Numbered from the stretch's first letter, positions 41,363 to 50,343 are shown. The stretch: DNA of 64,000 bases from Psychrobacillus soli (GCF_006861775.1 NZ_VDGG01000006.1:1-64000), one strand, 5' to 3'. Program-made: numbers and translations. The notes: generated by a model not told the origin, from the sequence alone.

Positions 41363-42663
41363 ACGACAAATGGATGCTCTATATGCGTGGGCCGGTTTCC
41401 TTTGGATTAGGATTAGCAATTATTACATTACTTGCACGGTGGGTAACCGGTAACACCATCCTCTCCTCACCTCAGACGCTTATTCAATATGGAATTGCTG
41501 GAAGTATCGGGTACGCCATTGCTGGCGGACTCGCTTTCTTTTTTCTTGGCCTTGTGGCGAAACGTGTCCGACGGAGTTTTCCTGAAGCCATAACGATTGG
41601 TGATGTGTTAAAGGAAAAGCTTTTGCCTACTTATCATCATACTTTTATTCTGTTGCTTCTTTTCATGGGTGCATATGCTCTTATGGTGCAATTTTATGCA
41701 GCTGGAACCCTATTTTATTATGTACTTCCGCAGTTCCCACTAATTGGTTTTGGAGGATTTTTGCTTTTAGTTATCTATTTGGGCGGGTATGGTGGGTTGA
41801 AAAAATTAACCACGCTTTCGTTCTATAGTGTCGTAATGATATTTCTGACGACTATCCTACTCCCTATTTATTCTTATCTTCAAAACGGGATAAGTCCCAT
41901 TTATGAGGGGGTCAAACTATATCACCCATATCTTTTTTTCATTGGAAGTCACGAGACAGTGTGGTTTGTGTCAGCTGCCGTCATTGTATTCACAGGGCAA
42001 ATTCTAACGGATAGCGCTACTTGGATGCGAATTTTTGTAACAAAACCCGAAAAGATTGGTTTAGCACTTCAATCGACTGGGCTTATTTGGGCGACTGTTC
42101 CCATGGCACTATTAGCATTGTTATTGTTCGCAATATCAGGGAAATCATTTGATCAAGTATACCTTCTTATACAAACAATGTTGCAAGCACTAGATGCCTC
42201 TTTCTTGATGATTATCTTTGTGGTCTTTTGCTTGATTGCAATGCTTACAGCGTCGAGTAGTGAATTACATGGTTGGACATCTCTACTAATCAGGAACGTA
42301 TGGCTAGAAAATTCATTAACAGATAAACAGATTACACGGTATCACCACCTTTCTGTTTGGATACCGGTACTTGTCCTTTTCGTAATCGTCGCGATTGTTT
42401 TACCTTCGTCTTTTTCCTTACTCTTCTTTTTTGGGAATCTGTACGCTTCTTTGATTCCAGCTGTGATGTATATCTTGATAACGGATCATCGCACGGGACC
42501 TGCCCCTACCATAATCGTTGCTATAGGTTCTGTCATAGGAATTGTGAGTCAGATATCACTTCATTCCTTCTTTTCAATTTGGGCAAGCTTTTTGACGGCA
42601 TTCCTACTTTTTATAGCATTTTATTTATTTAATTTACAAAAATATAAGAAACCGATGGAATAG
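41359..42663 (+). CDS. Sodium/solute symporter-like membrane protein
   Basis: The 434-residue protein has about 12 hydrophobic segments and a weak resemblance to the SSS (SLC5) family (GSIGYAIAGGLAFFFLGLVAKRVRR, TIGDVLKEK, the GGYGGLKKLTTLSFYSVVMIF helix, and ILTDSATWMRIF). The typical long Na+ motif of SSS proteins is poorly kept. The ATGA overlap with the response regulator gene ties it to the two-component system. It may import the inducer or act as its sensor, as SLC5 domains do in CbrA kinases. Confidence 0.7.
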   Translation: MNDKWMLYMRGPVSFGLGLAIITLLARWVTGNTILSSPQTLIQYGIAGSIGYAIAGGLAFFFLGLVAKRVRRSFPEAITIGDVLKEKLLPTYHHTFILLLLFMGAYALMVQFYAAGTLFYYVLPQFPLIGFGGFLLLVIYLGGYGGLKKLTTLSFYSVVMIFLTTILLPIYSYLQNGISPIYEGVKLYHPYLFFIGSHETVWFVSAAVIVFTGQILTDSATWMRIFVTKPEKIGLALQSTGLIWATVPMALLALLLFAISGKSFDQVYLLIQTMLQALDASFLMIIFVVFCLIAMLTASSSELHGWTSLLIRNVWLENSLTDKQITRYHHLSVWIPVLVLFVIVAIVLPSSFSLLFFFGNLYASLIPAVMYILITDHRTGPAPTIIVAIGSVIGIVSQISLHSFFSIWASFLTAFLLFIAFYLFNLQKYKKPME

Positions 42664-42675
42664 GAGGTCGATATA

Positions 42676-43118
42676 ATGACATGTACAATTGCTATTCCTC
42701 CTGACCTACATCCGACAAACCTAGAGGGAAGATAATGGTCTTAGGTACATTACAGCTCTCTCTGGATGGGGATTAGTGAATAACATTCCATCCTACGCTG
42801 CTAGTGCTGGATTCTTTACTTTAGGTCTCACCGTCTATGAGGTAATCGGTGTAATTCTTGCATCTGCAATCTGAAGTACCTTTCTTATGACGACAAATGG
42901 TGTCGCTAGAGCAAAGTATGGGATACAACATCCCGTCTTGCTTCAACTGATTTATGGTAAAAATGAAGCAAAACGTCCAGGCGTTCTAAGAGGTCTCTTG
43001 GCAGGTACCCTTACTTTTGTTAACGTGTGTCTCGGTGCTTACTGCCACTTGGATTGCTCCTCTCTTCATTTCTCTTCTTATTCGAGTAGAAGAAAGACGA
43101 CATCTGATTCCTTTCACA
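42676..43118 (+). pseudogene. Decayed NCS1-family permease gene (hydantoin/allantoin/cytosine type)
   Basis: After TAGGAGG and an ATG, a short frame (MTCTIAIPPDLHPTNLEGR) stops; one base out of frame the sequence continues as protein-like text: ALSGWGLVNNIPSYAASAG, GVILASAI, stop (TGA near 42872), then GVARAKYGIQHPVLL and KRPGVLRGLLAG. These match the N-terminal third of NCS1 permeases (NIPSYAAAxG, GAKYGIPFPVL). A further frame ends with TATWIAPLFISLLIR, which looks like a terminal membrane helix. So the gene has a frameshift, a stop and a large internal deletion. Its family fits the neighbouring amidohydrolases that act on such rings. Confidence 0.75.
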
Positions 43119-43119
43119 G

Positions 43120-43152
43120 AAAAAAAGCCTTCCTTAACAGAAGGCTTTTCCT
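43120..43152. terminator. Bidirectional terminator
   Basis: AAAGCCTTC and GAAGGCTTT flank a short loop, with A and T runs on both sides. It ends the third amidohydrolase gene (minus) and the pseudogene region (plus). Confidence 0.82.
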
Positions 43153-44348
43153 TAAAACATACGGACTCCCTTGGCAATTACTATCTCTCTAGGAGTGCGC
43201 CGTGCTATAAATTCTGCAGTACACTGAGCAGGTGTTAAAATCATCGTAGCATCTTGACCTACACGCGGCCAAAGTCTCTCACCTTGTTCGGAGAGTGGAG
43301 TGATACCATCTGTGATAAATTTGAGAGACGCAGCCAATGCCTTTTCGTTGGTCCAGCGATTTTTTTCTAGTAATCTCCCTAACCTTTCCACCAGATCCCC
43401 ATTGCCTGTCGGCCACCAAGAATCATAAATATTGTCGCTACCTAGATGCACGCCTATCCCTTGTTTATCTAACAAATCGACTGGAGGTGCGTTTCGACCA
43501 ATAGGGACTGTTGTAATAATTGCAATTTCCGCCTCTTTCATGGCCTGTATGACAGAACCTAGAGCTTCTGTCGACACATCTCCAAGCCCAAATGCATGAC
43601 TCACGTAAACACGCCCTTGAAGTTGGTATTCGCAAGTCAATTTCGCTAATCTTTCAATTGTATACGTTCCAAGGTGTCCAGGATCGTGCAAATGTATGTC
43701 GACACCGACATTACCTTCTACCGCCATTTCCAGTAGGGTACGAAGAGACTTTTCGATATCTTGATCAATAGTAGCCGGATCAACAGAACCAATAAAATCT
43801 GCCCCTTCTACAATGGCCTGACGCATGGCAGATATTGTATCGTCGTTTAGAAAACCATGTTGGGCAAATGCCACTATTTCTGTTTGAACTTGAGGATACT
43901 TCTCCGCCACTTTTTTTACTTCTCGATAAAAAGAGAGACCAACTTCAGGATATATGTCCACATGGGTACGAATTGAAGTGGCACCCATAGAAATTAAATG
44001 TTTAAATAAATTTTCAGCTCGTGTTTTAGCTGTAAGCTCAGCTTTCTCTAATATCGACTTTTCAATATGACTTCTCTTCAATACTGAGGAGGCTGGGATA
44101 CATGCTTTCCATGGCATACCGAAATAAGTTTTGTCTAAATGCACGTGTTTTTCAGAAATTCCAGGTAGCGCTAATCTCCCGCCACCATCTAGCCATCCTC
44201 CCCCCAAAGAATTCCCTTTCGCCTCATAAATCCGGACAATCTTTCCATTCTCCCACTCAATATCAACTAGTTCTGTAACTGTTTCTACGCGTTGTGCATC
44301 AACTTGACTCCATCCTTTTTCTATTCTTACATTTCTGAGACCTTTCAC
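43152..44348 (-). CDS. Amidohydrolase, cytosine-deaminase-like, third copy
   Basis: The 398-residue paralog has HVHLDKT, RTHVDIYP, FAQHG, DIHLHDPG, SHAFGLGD and LGSDNIYDSWWPTGNGD. Metal ligands are conserved as in the other two. The start is a GTG preceded by GAGGAGGG at seven bases. It follows the second binding protein gene by 51 bases, repeating the arrangement binding protein - amidohydrolase of the first operon, which suggests duplication of the unit and use of one shared ABC core. Confidence 0.86.
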   Translation of the reverse strand: MKGLRNVRIEKGWSQVDAQRVETVTELVDIEWENGKIVRIYEAKGNSLGGGWLDGGGRLALPGISEKHVHLDKTYFGMPWKACIPASSVLKRSHIEKSILEKAELTAKTRAENLFKHLISMGATSIRTHVDIYPEVGLSFYREVKKVAEKYPQVQTEIVAFAQHGFLNDDTISAMRQAIVEGADFIGSVDPATIDQDIEKSLRTLLEMAVEGNVGVDIHLHDPGHLGTYTIERLAKLTCEYQLQGRVYVSHAFGLGDVSTEALGSVIQAMKEAEIAIITTVPIGRNAPPVDLLDKQGIGVHLGSDNIYDSWWPTGNGDLVERLGRLLEKNRWTNEKALAASLKFITDGITPLSEQGERLWPRVGQDATMILTPAQCTAEFIARRTPREIVIAKGVRMF

Positions 44349-44399
44349 AAAATACCCTCCTCTAAATGGAAAAGAGGCTTCAAGGAAGCCTATCCAATA

Positions 44400-45959
44400 T
44401 TAATTGTTTATACGAGTTGTCGAAAGATCAATATATCCCGCTGGGGCGATATCAAAACCTTCAACATTTTTATGCACAGCCGCCACATTTTCTATCACAC
44501 GGACTGGTATATAGAGAGCGTCTTCCATCTGTTTGTGTTGCGCTTTGGAATAAAGCTCGACTCGCTTGTCACTATCCATCTCTTGTCGTGCTTGTTCAAT
44601 CCATTCATCAACTTGTGGATTTGCATAGAAGAATCTATTTCCACCCGCCCCATGTGTACTAGAATGGAGGAGATTATACTGGTTATAATCAGCATCCCCT
44701 GTAGCATTTCTCCAACTCAAAATATACATTTCTGTATTACCAGAATTCGTAGTATCTACAAACGTACCATATTCTAAAACTTCAATTTCAACTGTAATAC
44801 CAATACCTTTTAATTGAGATTGAATGACCTCAGCAAGGTTAATACGTTCTTTACTATCCATCGTTGTAAGTTTGATAGTCAGTCCATCCTTATATCCCGC
44901 TTCCGCCATCAAACGTTTCGCTTCGTCCAAATTATAGCTATACGGTTGCATAGTTTCATCGTATCCGAACACTTTAGATCCGAGAAGTGAATTGGCAACT
45001 CCACCAACGTTGTTAAATACTCCTTTTCGAATGGAATTAAGTTCAATTGCATGACCAACCGCTTTTCGTAAAAGTACATTATCGAATGGTGGCTTAGAAA
45101 CATTAAATCCAAGATACTCCGTACCATAGCTTTCACTTCGGTATAGATCACTGGACGACGAATTTTCAACTGTCTCCATCATCGTAACTGACAATGGTTC
45201 TGTCACGTGCGCCTCCCCGGTCTCAATCATTGATACACGAGTCGTTTCTTCAGGTACTACTTTAAAGACGACTTTCGCTAATTCACTAGCCGAGCCCCAA
45301 TATTCTTCATTACGGACTAAAACGATTTCTTGCCCTGGTTTCCAATGCTCAAAACGGAATGGTCCTGTGCCCACAGGTTCATTGATTAGTTCCTTCCCAA
45401 AGCGTTCAATTGCTTTTGGGCTGATGATTCCACTTTCATGACTTGCTAGAATAGAAAGTAAAGGAGCGTATGATTCACTAAGAATAAATTGTACAGTATG
45501 ATTATCAACAACTTTAATTTCTTGAACCATAGAAAGAGCTCCCGCTCGTGGCGACCCTACATTTGGATCTAACAATCGTTCGAATGTTTTCTTCACTGCC
45601 TCAGAAGTAAACGGTTCTCCATCGTGAAATGTTACATCTTCTCGAAGAGAAAATTCCCAAACCGTATCACTAATTTGTTCCCAGTTTTCAGCTAGAAGTG
45701 GCACAAACTCAGCATTTTTATCACGTCCTACCAGTCCTTCGTATACCTTCCCGTGTGTAACACTCGCTGCATTTATAGTCGACATAAATTGATGATCTAA
45801 GTTTTCTGCATCTGATAGACGTGCAATGATTAGCGTATCTGCGTCTGCCGCTTGCGCATCATTAGATGATTCATCATCTGATGAAAGCTGGGTAGAGCAT
45901 CCTGTTAAAATTAACAGTACAGTAATAGCCAAACCAAGCAAATATTTTTTCAATTTCAT
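44400..45959 (-). CDS. Second oligopeptide-type ABC substrate-binding lipoprotein
   Basis: This 519-residue paralog of 34260-35816 has a signal peptide with lipobox (LTGC near residue 21) and the same ordered motifs (LDHQFMSTINAASVTHGKVYEGLV, PVGTGPFRFEHWKPGQE, NATGDADYNQYNLLHSSTHGAGG). No permease or ATPase lies beside it, so it probably docks on the DppBCDF core at 36-39.9 kb. AAGGGGGAT precedes the ATG. It and amidohydrolase three form a two-gene operon. Confidence 0.9.
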   Translation of the reverse strand: MKLKKYLLGLAITVLLILTGCSTQLSSDDESSNDAQAADADTLIIARLSDAENLDHQFMSTINAASVTHGKVYEGLVGRDKNAEFVPLLAENWEQISDTVWEFSLREDVTFHDGEPFTSEAVKKTFERLLDPNVGSPRAGALSMVQEIKVVDNHTVQFILSESYAPLLSILASHESGIISPKAIERFGKELINEPVGTGPFRFEHWKPGQEIVLVRNEEYWGSASELAKVVFKVVPEETTRVSMIETGEAHVTEPLSVTMMETVENSSSSDLYRSESYGTEYLGFNVSKPPFDNVLLRKAVGHAIELNSIRKGVFNNVGGVANSLLGSKVFGYDETMQPYSYNLDEAKRLMAEAGYKDGLTIKLTTMDSKERINLAEVIQSQLKGIGITVEIEVLEYGTFVDTTNSGNTEMYILSWRNATGDADYNQYNLLHSSTHGAGGNRFFYANPQVDEWIEQARQEMDSDKRVELYSKAQHKQMEDALYIPVRVIENVAAVHKNVEGFDIAPAGYIDLSTTRINN

Positions 45960-46287
45960 TTGAACATCCCCCTTAATCCTTTTTATTTTTCAATTATACG
46001 GACTATTCTGATATTATTTTTTTAGTATTTTGACTTGAATTTGTGATATTTATTACTTTTTCTTAACAAATGGAATATTGGATAATAAGTAATCTGTATC
46101 CTCCAGTCAGTGAATCTCATTTGTTCGAGTCTAGGTATCGATAACCATCCTTATGGTTAACTAGAAATTTAATCAATACTCTATAACAGCTGAAGAGAAG
46201 ACATTGACGTAGTTAGGAGATCAAAAATCTCCCTTTGATTCGTATGTTTTCAACTAAATAGGCGTCTTATTTCTAATTACCTGAAAA
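45960..46287. other. Intergenic region upstream of the second binding protein
   Basis: This stretch must hold the promoter of the minus-strand pair. I see a short perfect hairpin (GGAGAT-CAAAA-ATCTCC near 46217) but no clear operator, ORF or RNA element. Confidence 0.4.
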
Positions 46288-46332
46288 CAAAAAAATCCCG
46301 AGAAGAATATTCAAATTCTTCTCGGGATTTTC
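46288..46332 (-). terminator. Terminator of the squalene/phytoene synthase-like gene
   Basis: AAATCCCGAGAAGAAT and ATTCTTCTCGGGATTT (with a short AT loop) form a very strong stem. Confidence 0.88.
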
Positions 46333-46339
46333 TATGTTT

Positions 46340-47161
46340 TTAAACTTCCGCCTGTACTTCTTCCACAGTAGCTTCTACTTCCGCACGAGTCATTTTCTCT
46401 TTCCCACTCTTCAACGCTTTTAATGTTTTATGAGCTAGTGCAAGTGGCAGCTTGCAAAATAATACGATACTTTTTCGTTTAATACTTTTGTTGTATTCAT
46501 CTGCTTTTGCTAAATTCTCTTCTGCATAGTGGAACATGTCTTCACGTGTCCAGCCTTCTGGGAAGAATTGAACCCCGCGTTCTTTATCCTCGTCTTTATT
46601 GCGCAAAATGTTTACTGCTTGCAAACCTCGTCCGTATGCAATCGCTAGTTCTCGATCAGTATCGATATCTGCACTCCACTTCCATAAATCCGAAAGCATT
46701 ACTCCAACTAAACCTGCAACATAATATGTATACTCATCCAGATCTTCTTTTGTTTTTACTTGCCAATTCTTTTCTACCCATTTAGCCATACCTTCTGCCA
46801 TCTCGCTTGAAGACTCTTTTACTTTGTCCACTAAATCTACTGGACAAATTGCTAGCCAGTCGCCAAGTCTTAAGGAAACCTCTGGCAATATGTCTTGGAA
46901 AGGTTGTACTAGCTGTTCGTACTCTTTTGTATTAAATTCAGTTGCTAACATTTTACTCGTTGCACGCAATAGGGCTTGTTTCTCTTGCGAACCTAGTGCT
47001 TCATGATCCTCTATTTCATCTATCGCACGCATGACTAAATAAGCAGAGGCAACCGCTTTTTTTAATTTTGGTTCCAAAAAAGTGATTGGTATGTAAAAAG
47101 TTCTGCTTGTCTTTTTTAGCATGTCCATTGCTTCTTTTTGTAAAGCTGCTACTTCCGGCAC
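46340..47161 (-). CDS. Squalene/phytoene synthase family protein
   Basis: The family joins two C15 or C20 isoprenyl diphosphates head to head, or in YisP of B. subtilis removes diphosphate from farnesyl diphosphate. Both aspartate-rich motifs are visible: DEIED (in RAIDEIEDHE, near residue 55) and NILRNKDEDKERG (near residue 190; canonical NxLRDxxED). So catalysis is plausible. The frame opens at an ATG at 47176, but GGAGG lies eight bases before the GTG at 47161. No other carotenoid or hopanoid gene is adjacent, so the product (squalene, dehydrosqualene or farnesol) is open. Confidence 0.85.
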   Translation of the reverse strand: MPEVAALQKEAMDMLKKTSRTFYIPITFLEPKLKKAVASAYLVMRAIDEIEDHEALGSQEKQALLRATSKMLATEFNTKEYEQLVQPFQDILPEVSLRLGDWLAICPVDLVDKVKESSSEMAEGMAKWVEKNWQVKTKEDLDEYTYYVAGLVGVMLSDLWKWSADIDTDRELAIAYGRGLQAVNILRNKDEDKERGVQFFPEGWTREDMFHYAEENLAKADEYNKSIKRKSIVLFCKLPLALAHKTLKALKSGKEKMTRAEVEATVEEVQAEV

Positions 47162-47354
47162 GACTAAGTCCTCCATTTCACCACTAAATGTTCTTATCTT
47201 CTATTGTATCGGATTTTCATGAAAAGATAAAATGACTTCGCTTGTTCATACAGAAGAAATGTAGCCTTCTTCTGTCCCTTGAATAAAATAGGAATAATGG
47301 GAAGTTGCACGGGAACACTAAACAATAATAAGCGTAGTAAAGGAGGTCAATACC

Positions 47355-48107
47355 ATCCATTATTTAGATATCGGTCAAGGCGAACCCGTAGTATTAATTC
47401 ATGGATTAGGAAGTTTAAAGGAATCCTGGGAGAACCAATACGAATTATCCTCCAATTATCGATTGATCATACCAGACCTTCGCGGACATGGTGAATCCGA
47501 AGAATACGATAATATTTCTATTTCTGTATTTGCACAAGACATTTTATCGCTTCTTGCCTCACTAGGCATTGAAAAAGCTCATTTTTGTGGACTTTCAATG
47601 GGAGGATTAGTCGTACAAGAAATTTATTGCCAAAATAATAAAATCGTACAATCTATGGTTTTATCTAATACTTTTTCTTATGCTCCCACATGTTTAGGGC
47701 AATTGACGGTTATGAAAGGTGCAAGAAACTTGCATTCATCAACAAGCGACGAGTATACAACGTACACTGCAGAAAAGTGTCTGTATCGAAAAGAGCCTAG
47801 TTTAATCAACGCGGCGAAAAAAATGTTTCTTATAAAAAAAACACCCTACATCGCGTCTTCTTTTTCGGCGATCAAATCTAATTATCTTCCCATCCTGCCA
47901 TTTGTCAGAGTTCCTACTTTAATCGTCGGTGGACAATACGATGAAATAAACCCTTTGTTTAGTGTCTTCCAAACAAAATGGTTTATGCCACAAGCTGAAT
48001 TGGCCATTCTCGGTAACTGTGGACATTTGCCTATTTTGGAGAAGAAAAATGAATACAATCATTTACTCACTCGTTTTTTTCATAAATACCAGGAAAACGC
48101 CCTTTAA
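47355..48107 (+). CDS. Alpha/beta hydrolase with apparent ATC start codon
   Basis: The frame encodes a complete alpha/beta hydrolase: oxyanion region IHGLGSLKESW, PDLRGHGESE, nucleophile elbow GLSMGG, acid Asp in VGGQYDEINP and catalytic His in NCGHLPILE. A standard start codon in frame occurs only at a TTG at 47463, which would remove the oxyanion strand. Upstream, AAAGGAGG (47339-47346) stands eight bases before ATC-CAT-TAT, exactly where homologs start (M-H-Y-x-D-x-G-x-G). So translation may begin at ATC (47355), or the ATG has mutated. The substrate is unknown; the fold resembles BioH/3-oxoadipate lactonase-type hydrolases. Confidence 0.7.
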   Translation: MHYLDIGQGEPVVLIHGLGSLKESWENQYELSSNYRLIIPDLRGHGESEEYDNISISVFAQDILSLLASLGIEKAHFCGLSMGGLVVQEIYCQNNKIVQSMVLSNTFSYAPTCLGQLTVMKGARNLHSSTSDEYTTYTAEKCLYRKEPSLINAAKKMFLIKKTPYIASSFSAIKSNYLPILPFVRVPTLIVGGQYDEINPLFSVFQTKWFMPQAELAILGNCGHLPILEKKNEYNHLLTRFFHKYQENAL

Positions 48108-48144
48108 TTATTAAATAATTACGCAATATATTGGCTAATCTAAA

Positions 48145-48190
48145 GATGAGATCCATAAATAGCAAGATGCACTCTCCGAATCGCAAGATA
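48145..48190. repeat. Two-unit degenerate tandem repeat of about 21-22 nt
   Basis: ATAAATAGCAAGATGCACTCT is followed by CCGAATCGCAAGATACCTCTT. Strings with GCAAGATA recur between genes in related Bacilli. Confidence 0.5.
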
Positions 48191-48218
48191 CCTCTTCACA
48201 ATGATGTATTCCTATTTT

Positions 48219-48252
48219 AAAAGCTATCCCCCAGGTTTAGGAGGATAGCTTT
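48219..48252. terminator. Terminator between hydrolase and MFS genes
   Basis: AAAGCTATCC and GGATAGCTTT form the stem; it can serve both converging genes. Confidence 0.82.
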
Positions 48253-48255
48253 ATA

Positions 48256-49431
48256 TTAGTTGGTTCGTTCCTTCCAAAATAGCGAAATTACAAAGCTAAG
48301 TGCAAGTACATACATCGATAATACATATGGATAATCGATATTTACATCAAATAATATTCCTGCAATTCCAGGTCCTATAATATTTCCTACACTCGTAAAA
48401 GTGGAGTTTAAACCACCAACAAAACCTTGCTCATTACCAGCTATTTTAGACAAATACGTTGTCAATGCAGGGCGTATTAAATCAAACATTAGGAAAATAA
48501 TAAAAGTCACAAGCAATATAGACCAGTATGCCGCCACTTTAATCATAGCAAATATGAATATTGCCGATACGCCCATACAAACTTGGATTAGCCTAATCTC
48601 CCCTATTTTCCCTACGATACGGTCAAACGATAAAACTTGAGCAATCACACCTAGGATTCCACTCACTGTAATGATTAAAGCAATATCTTTTGGTGTAAAG
48701 GCAAATTTATGATCGACGAAAAGAGAATAGACTGTTTCAAAAGCCGCTAAGCCAAAACTAGATACAAGGATGATAATCATCGGAATGAGATAAATCGGTT
48801 CCAACACTTTTCGGAACCCTGATTTTGCTACTTGCTTTTCTGTTTTCTTGTCTTCTATTTCTGGTCTTTTAGGTTCTTTCAGTATTACTAATGAAAAGAC
48901 AGATCCTAATAAACCTAAAGCTGCTGCAAAAAAGAAAGGCAGCCTTGTTCCATGTTCAGCCAAAAAACCACCAATTCCAGGACCTATAATAAATCCAGTA
49001 CTTATAGCTGCCGCAACATATCCCATTGCTTTTGGTCGTTCCTTTAAAGAAGTAACATCTGCAACAAAAGCAGTCACTGCCGGCATCATGAATGCTGCAC
49101 TAACACCGCCTAACATCCGAGAAACATATAATACCTTCACATCTTGTCCAAAACCGAAAAGCATCTCAGACAGTGCAAAAAGAAGCATACCGATTACAAT
49201 CATTTTCTTACGGCCAAATGTATCAACCCATCTCCCGGCTATAGGAGATACTAATAGTTGCGTAAATGCAAAGGCTGCTACTAAGTAACCCATTGTTGAA
49301 CCTTCTAGATGCATTTCTCTCATTAGCGTAGGCATTACGGGAATAACTAATCCTATCCCTAAAAACACAACAAATAAATTCACTAGCACTAAATATATTG
49401 TCTTATTCAAACTACTTTTTTGCATAACCAT
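48256..49431 (-). CDS. MFS multidrug efflux pump, Bmr/Blt/NorA-like
   Basis: The 12-segment proton antiporter of the DHA1 group has the motif-A region GRWVDTFGRKKMIVIG and motif-C-like GFIIGPGIGGFLAE. GAGGAG is seven bases before the ATG at 49431 (the frame opens at 49446). A MerR-type regulator lies immediately upstream, and a 19-bp-spacer promoter separates the two, as in the bmr and blt loci of B. subtilis. The pump probably exports hydrophobic cations that also bind the regulator. Confidence 0.88.
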   Translation of the reverse strand: MVMQKSSLNKTIYLVLVNLFVVFLGIGLVIPVMPTLMREMHLEGSTMGYLVAAFAFTQLLVSPIAGRWVDTFGRKKMIVIGMLLFALSEMLFGFGQDVKVLYVSRMLGGVSAAFMMPAVTAFVADVTSLKERPKAMGYVAAAISTGFIIGPGIGGFLAEHGTRLPFFFAAALGLLGSVFSLVILKEPKRPEIEDKKTEKQVAKSGFRKVLEPIYLIPMIIILVSSFGLAAFETVYSLFVDHKFAFTPKDIALIITVSGILGVIAQVLSFDRIVGKIGEIRLIQVCMGVSAIFIFAMIKVAAYWSILLVTFIIFLMFDLIRPALTTYLSKIAGNEQGFVGGLNSTFTSVGNIIGPGIAGILFDVNIDYPYVLSMYVLALSFVISLFWKERTN

Positions 49432-49476
49432 TTTCAAGCTCCTCATTATCTAGTAAAAAATTCTCTTTGTTTATTA

Positions 49477-49507
49477 AAAATAAACCCTATAGTAACTATA
49501 GGGTCAA
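49477..49507 (-). promoter_or_regulatory. MerR-type promoter with 19-bp spacer and central dyad
   Basis: On the minus strand -35 TTGACC (49502-49507) and -10 TATTTT (49477-49482) are 19 bp apart. The spacer carries the dyad CCCTATAG-TTA-CTATAGGG. The -35 overlaps the stop codon of the MerR gene. Confidence 0.85.
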
Positions 49508-50343
49508 GTAGCTTGAAGTCGTATTTTTAATTCAACCAAGAATTCATCCTCATTTGAAGCAGCGAAATTTATTGGCATCCAAACGTCATATACAATTGGC
49601 TCTATTTTCGTCTGATGTTGATCAATATAATCCATTAATTTTTGATAACAAGTTTCATATGCATTATCTTCTAATGCAAAGGTAATACTGAGATATTCTC
49701 CTTCAGGAATGGTGCTTATTTCGACGTCCTCAAAGTTAATATCAATTTCCTTGTCTGTCACGGTATGTGTGAATAGATAGTCGTAATGGATATCATCTAA
49801 TGATTCATATCTATCTAAAGAGTATGCCCCACCATATAACGTATCAAATACGCTCCCCATATCTTCTAACACTTTGCTTATAACACCGTATTCCATATTC
49901 GGGATGTCGTTAATGCTTATGTTAGAGGTTTTTATTTTCACTATTTTTTGTGCAGGCATTTTCTTTACACAAATATGCATTCTACTAGACTCAAGGACAA
50001 ATGATTGTATTTGTTCCTTTTTTCGTTTCAATACTTCTTTTGTTTCGATCAGTCTTTTAAATTCCTCTTCAATTCTATTTTCTTGATCCGCCAAGTAATT
50101 CACTAGTTCTTCGGGGCTCAATGTTAGTACAGATTTAACTTCTTCTAAAGACAAACCAAGATATTTTAGTGATTTAATAATGTCTAAATAATACAATTGA
50201 GTATTTTGATAATATCTATATTGATTATTGGGGTCGATTTTTATTGGTTTAAATAAATCTATTCGATCATAAAAACGTAATGTTTGAACGGATATATTAC
50301 TGAGTTTCGCCACTTCCCCTATTGTTAAGTAATGGACTTTCAA
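49504..50343 (-). CDS. MerR-family multidrug-responsive activator, BmrR/BltR-like
   Basis: The N-terminus has the MerR HTH (YLTIGEVAKLSNISVQTLRFYDRIDLFKP), followed by a long helix (LSPEELVNYLADQENRIEEEFKRLIE) and a C-terminal GyrI-like drug-binding domain (from about residue 120; MPAQKIVKIK start). It should twist the 19-bp-spacer promoter at 49477-49507 and switch on the pump when a drug binds. The start is a TTG with AGGAG seven bases before. Confidence 0.9.
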   Translation of the reverse strand: MKVHYLTIGEVAKLSNISVQTLRFYDRIDLFKPIKIDPNNQYRYYQNTQLYYLDIIKSLKYLGLSLEEVKSVLTLSPEELVNYLADQENRIEEEFKRLIETKEVLKRKKEQIQSFVLESSRMHICVKKMPAQKIVKIKTSNISINDIPNMEYGVISKVLEDMGSVFDTLYGGAYSLDRYESLDDIHYDYLFTHTVTDKEIDINFEDVEISTIPEGEYLSITFALEDNAYETCYQKLMDYIDQHQTKIEPIVYDVWMPINFAASNEDEFLVELKIRLQAT

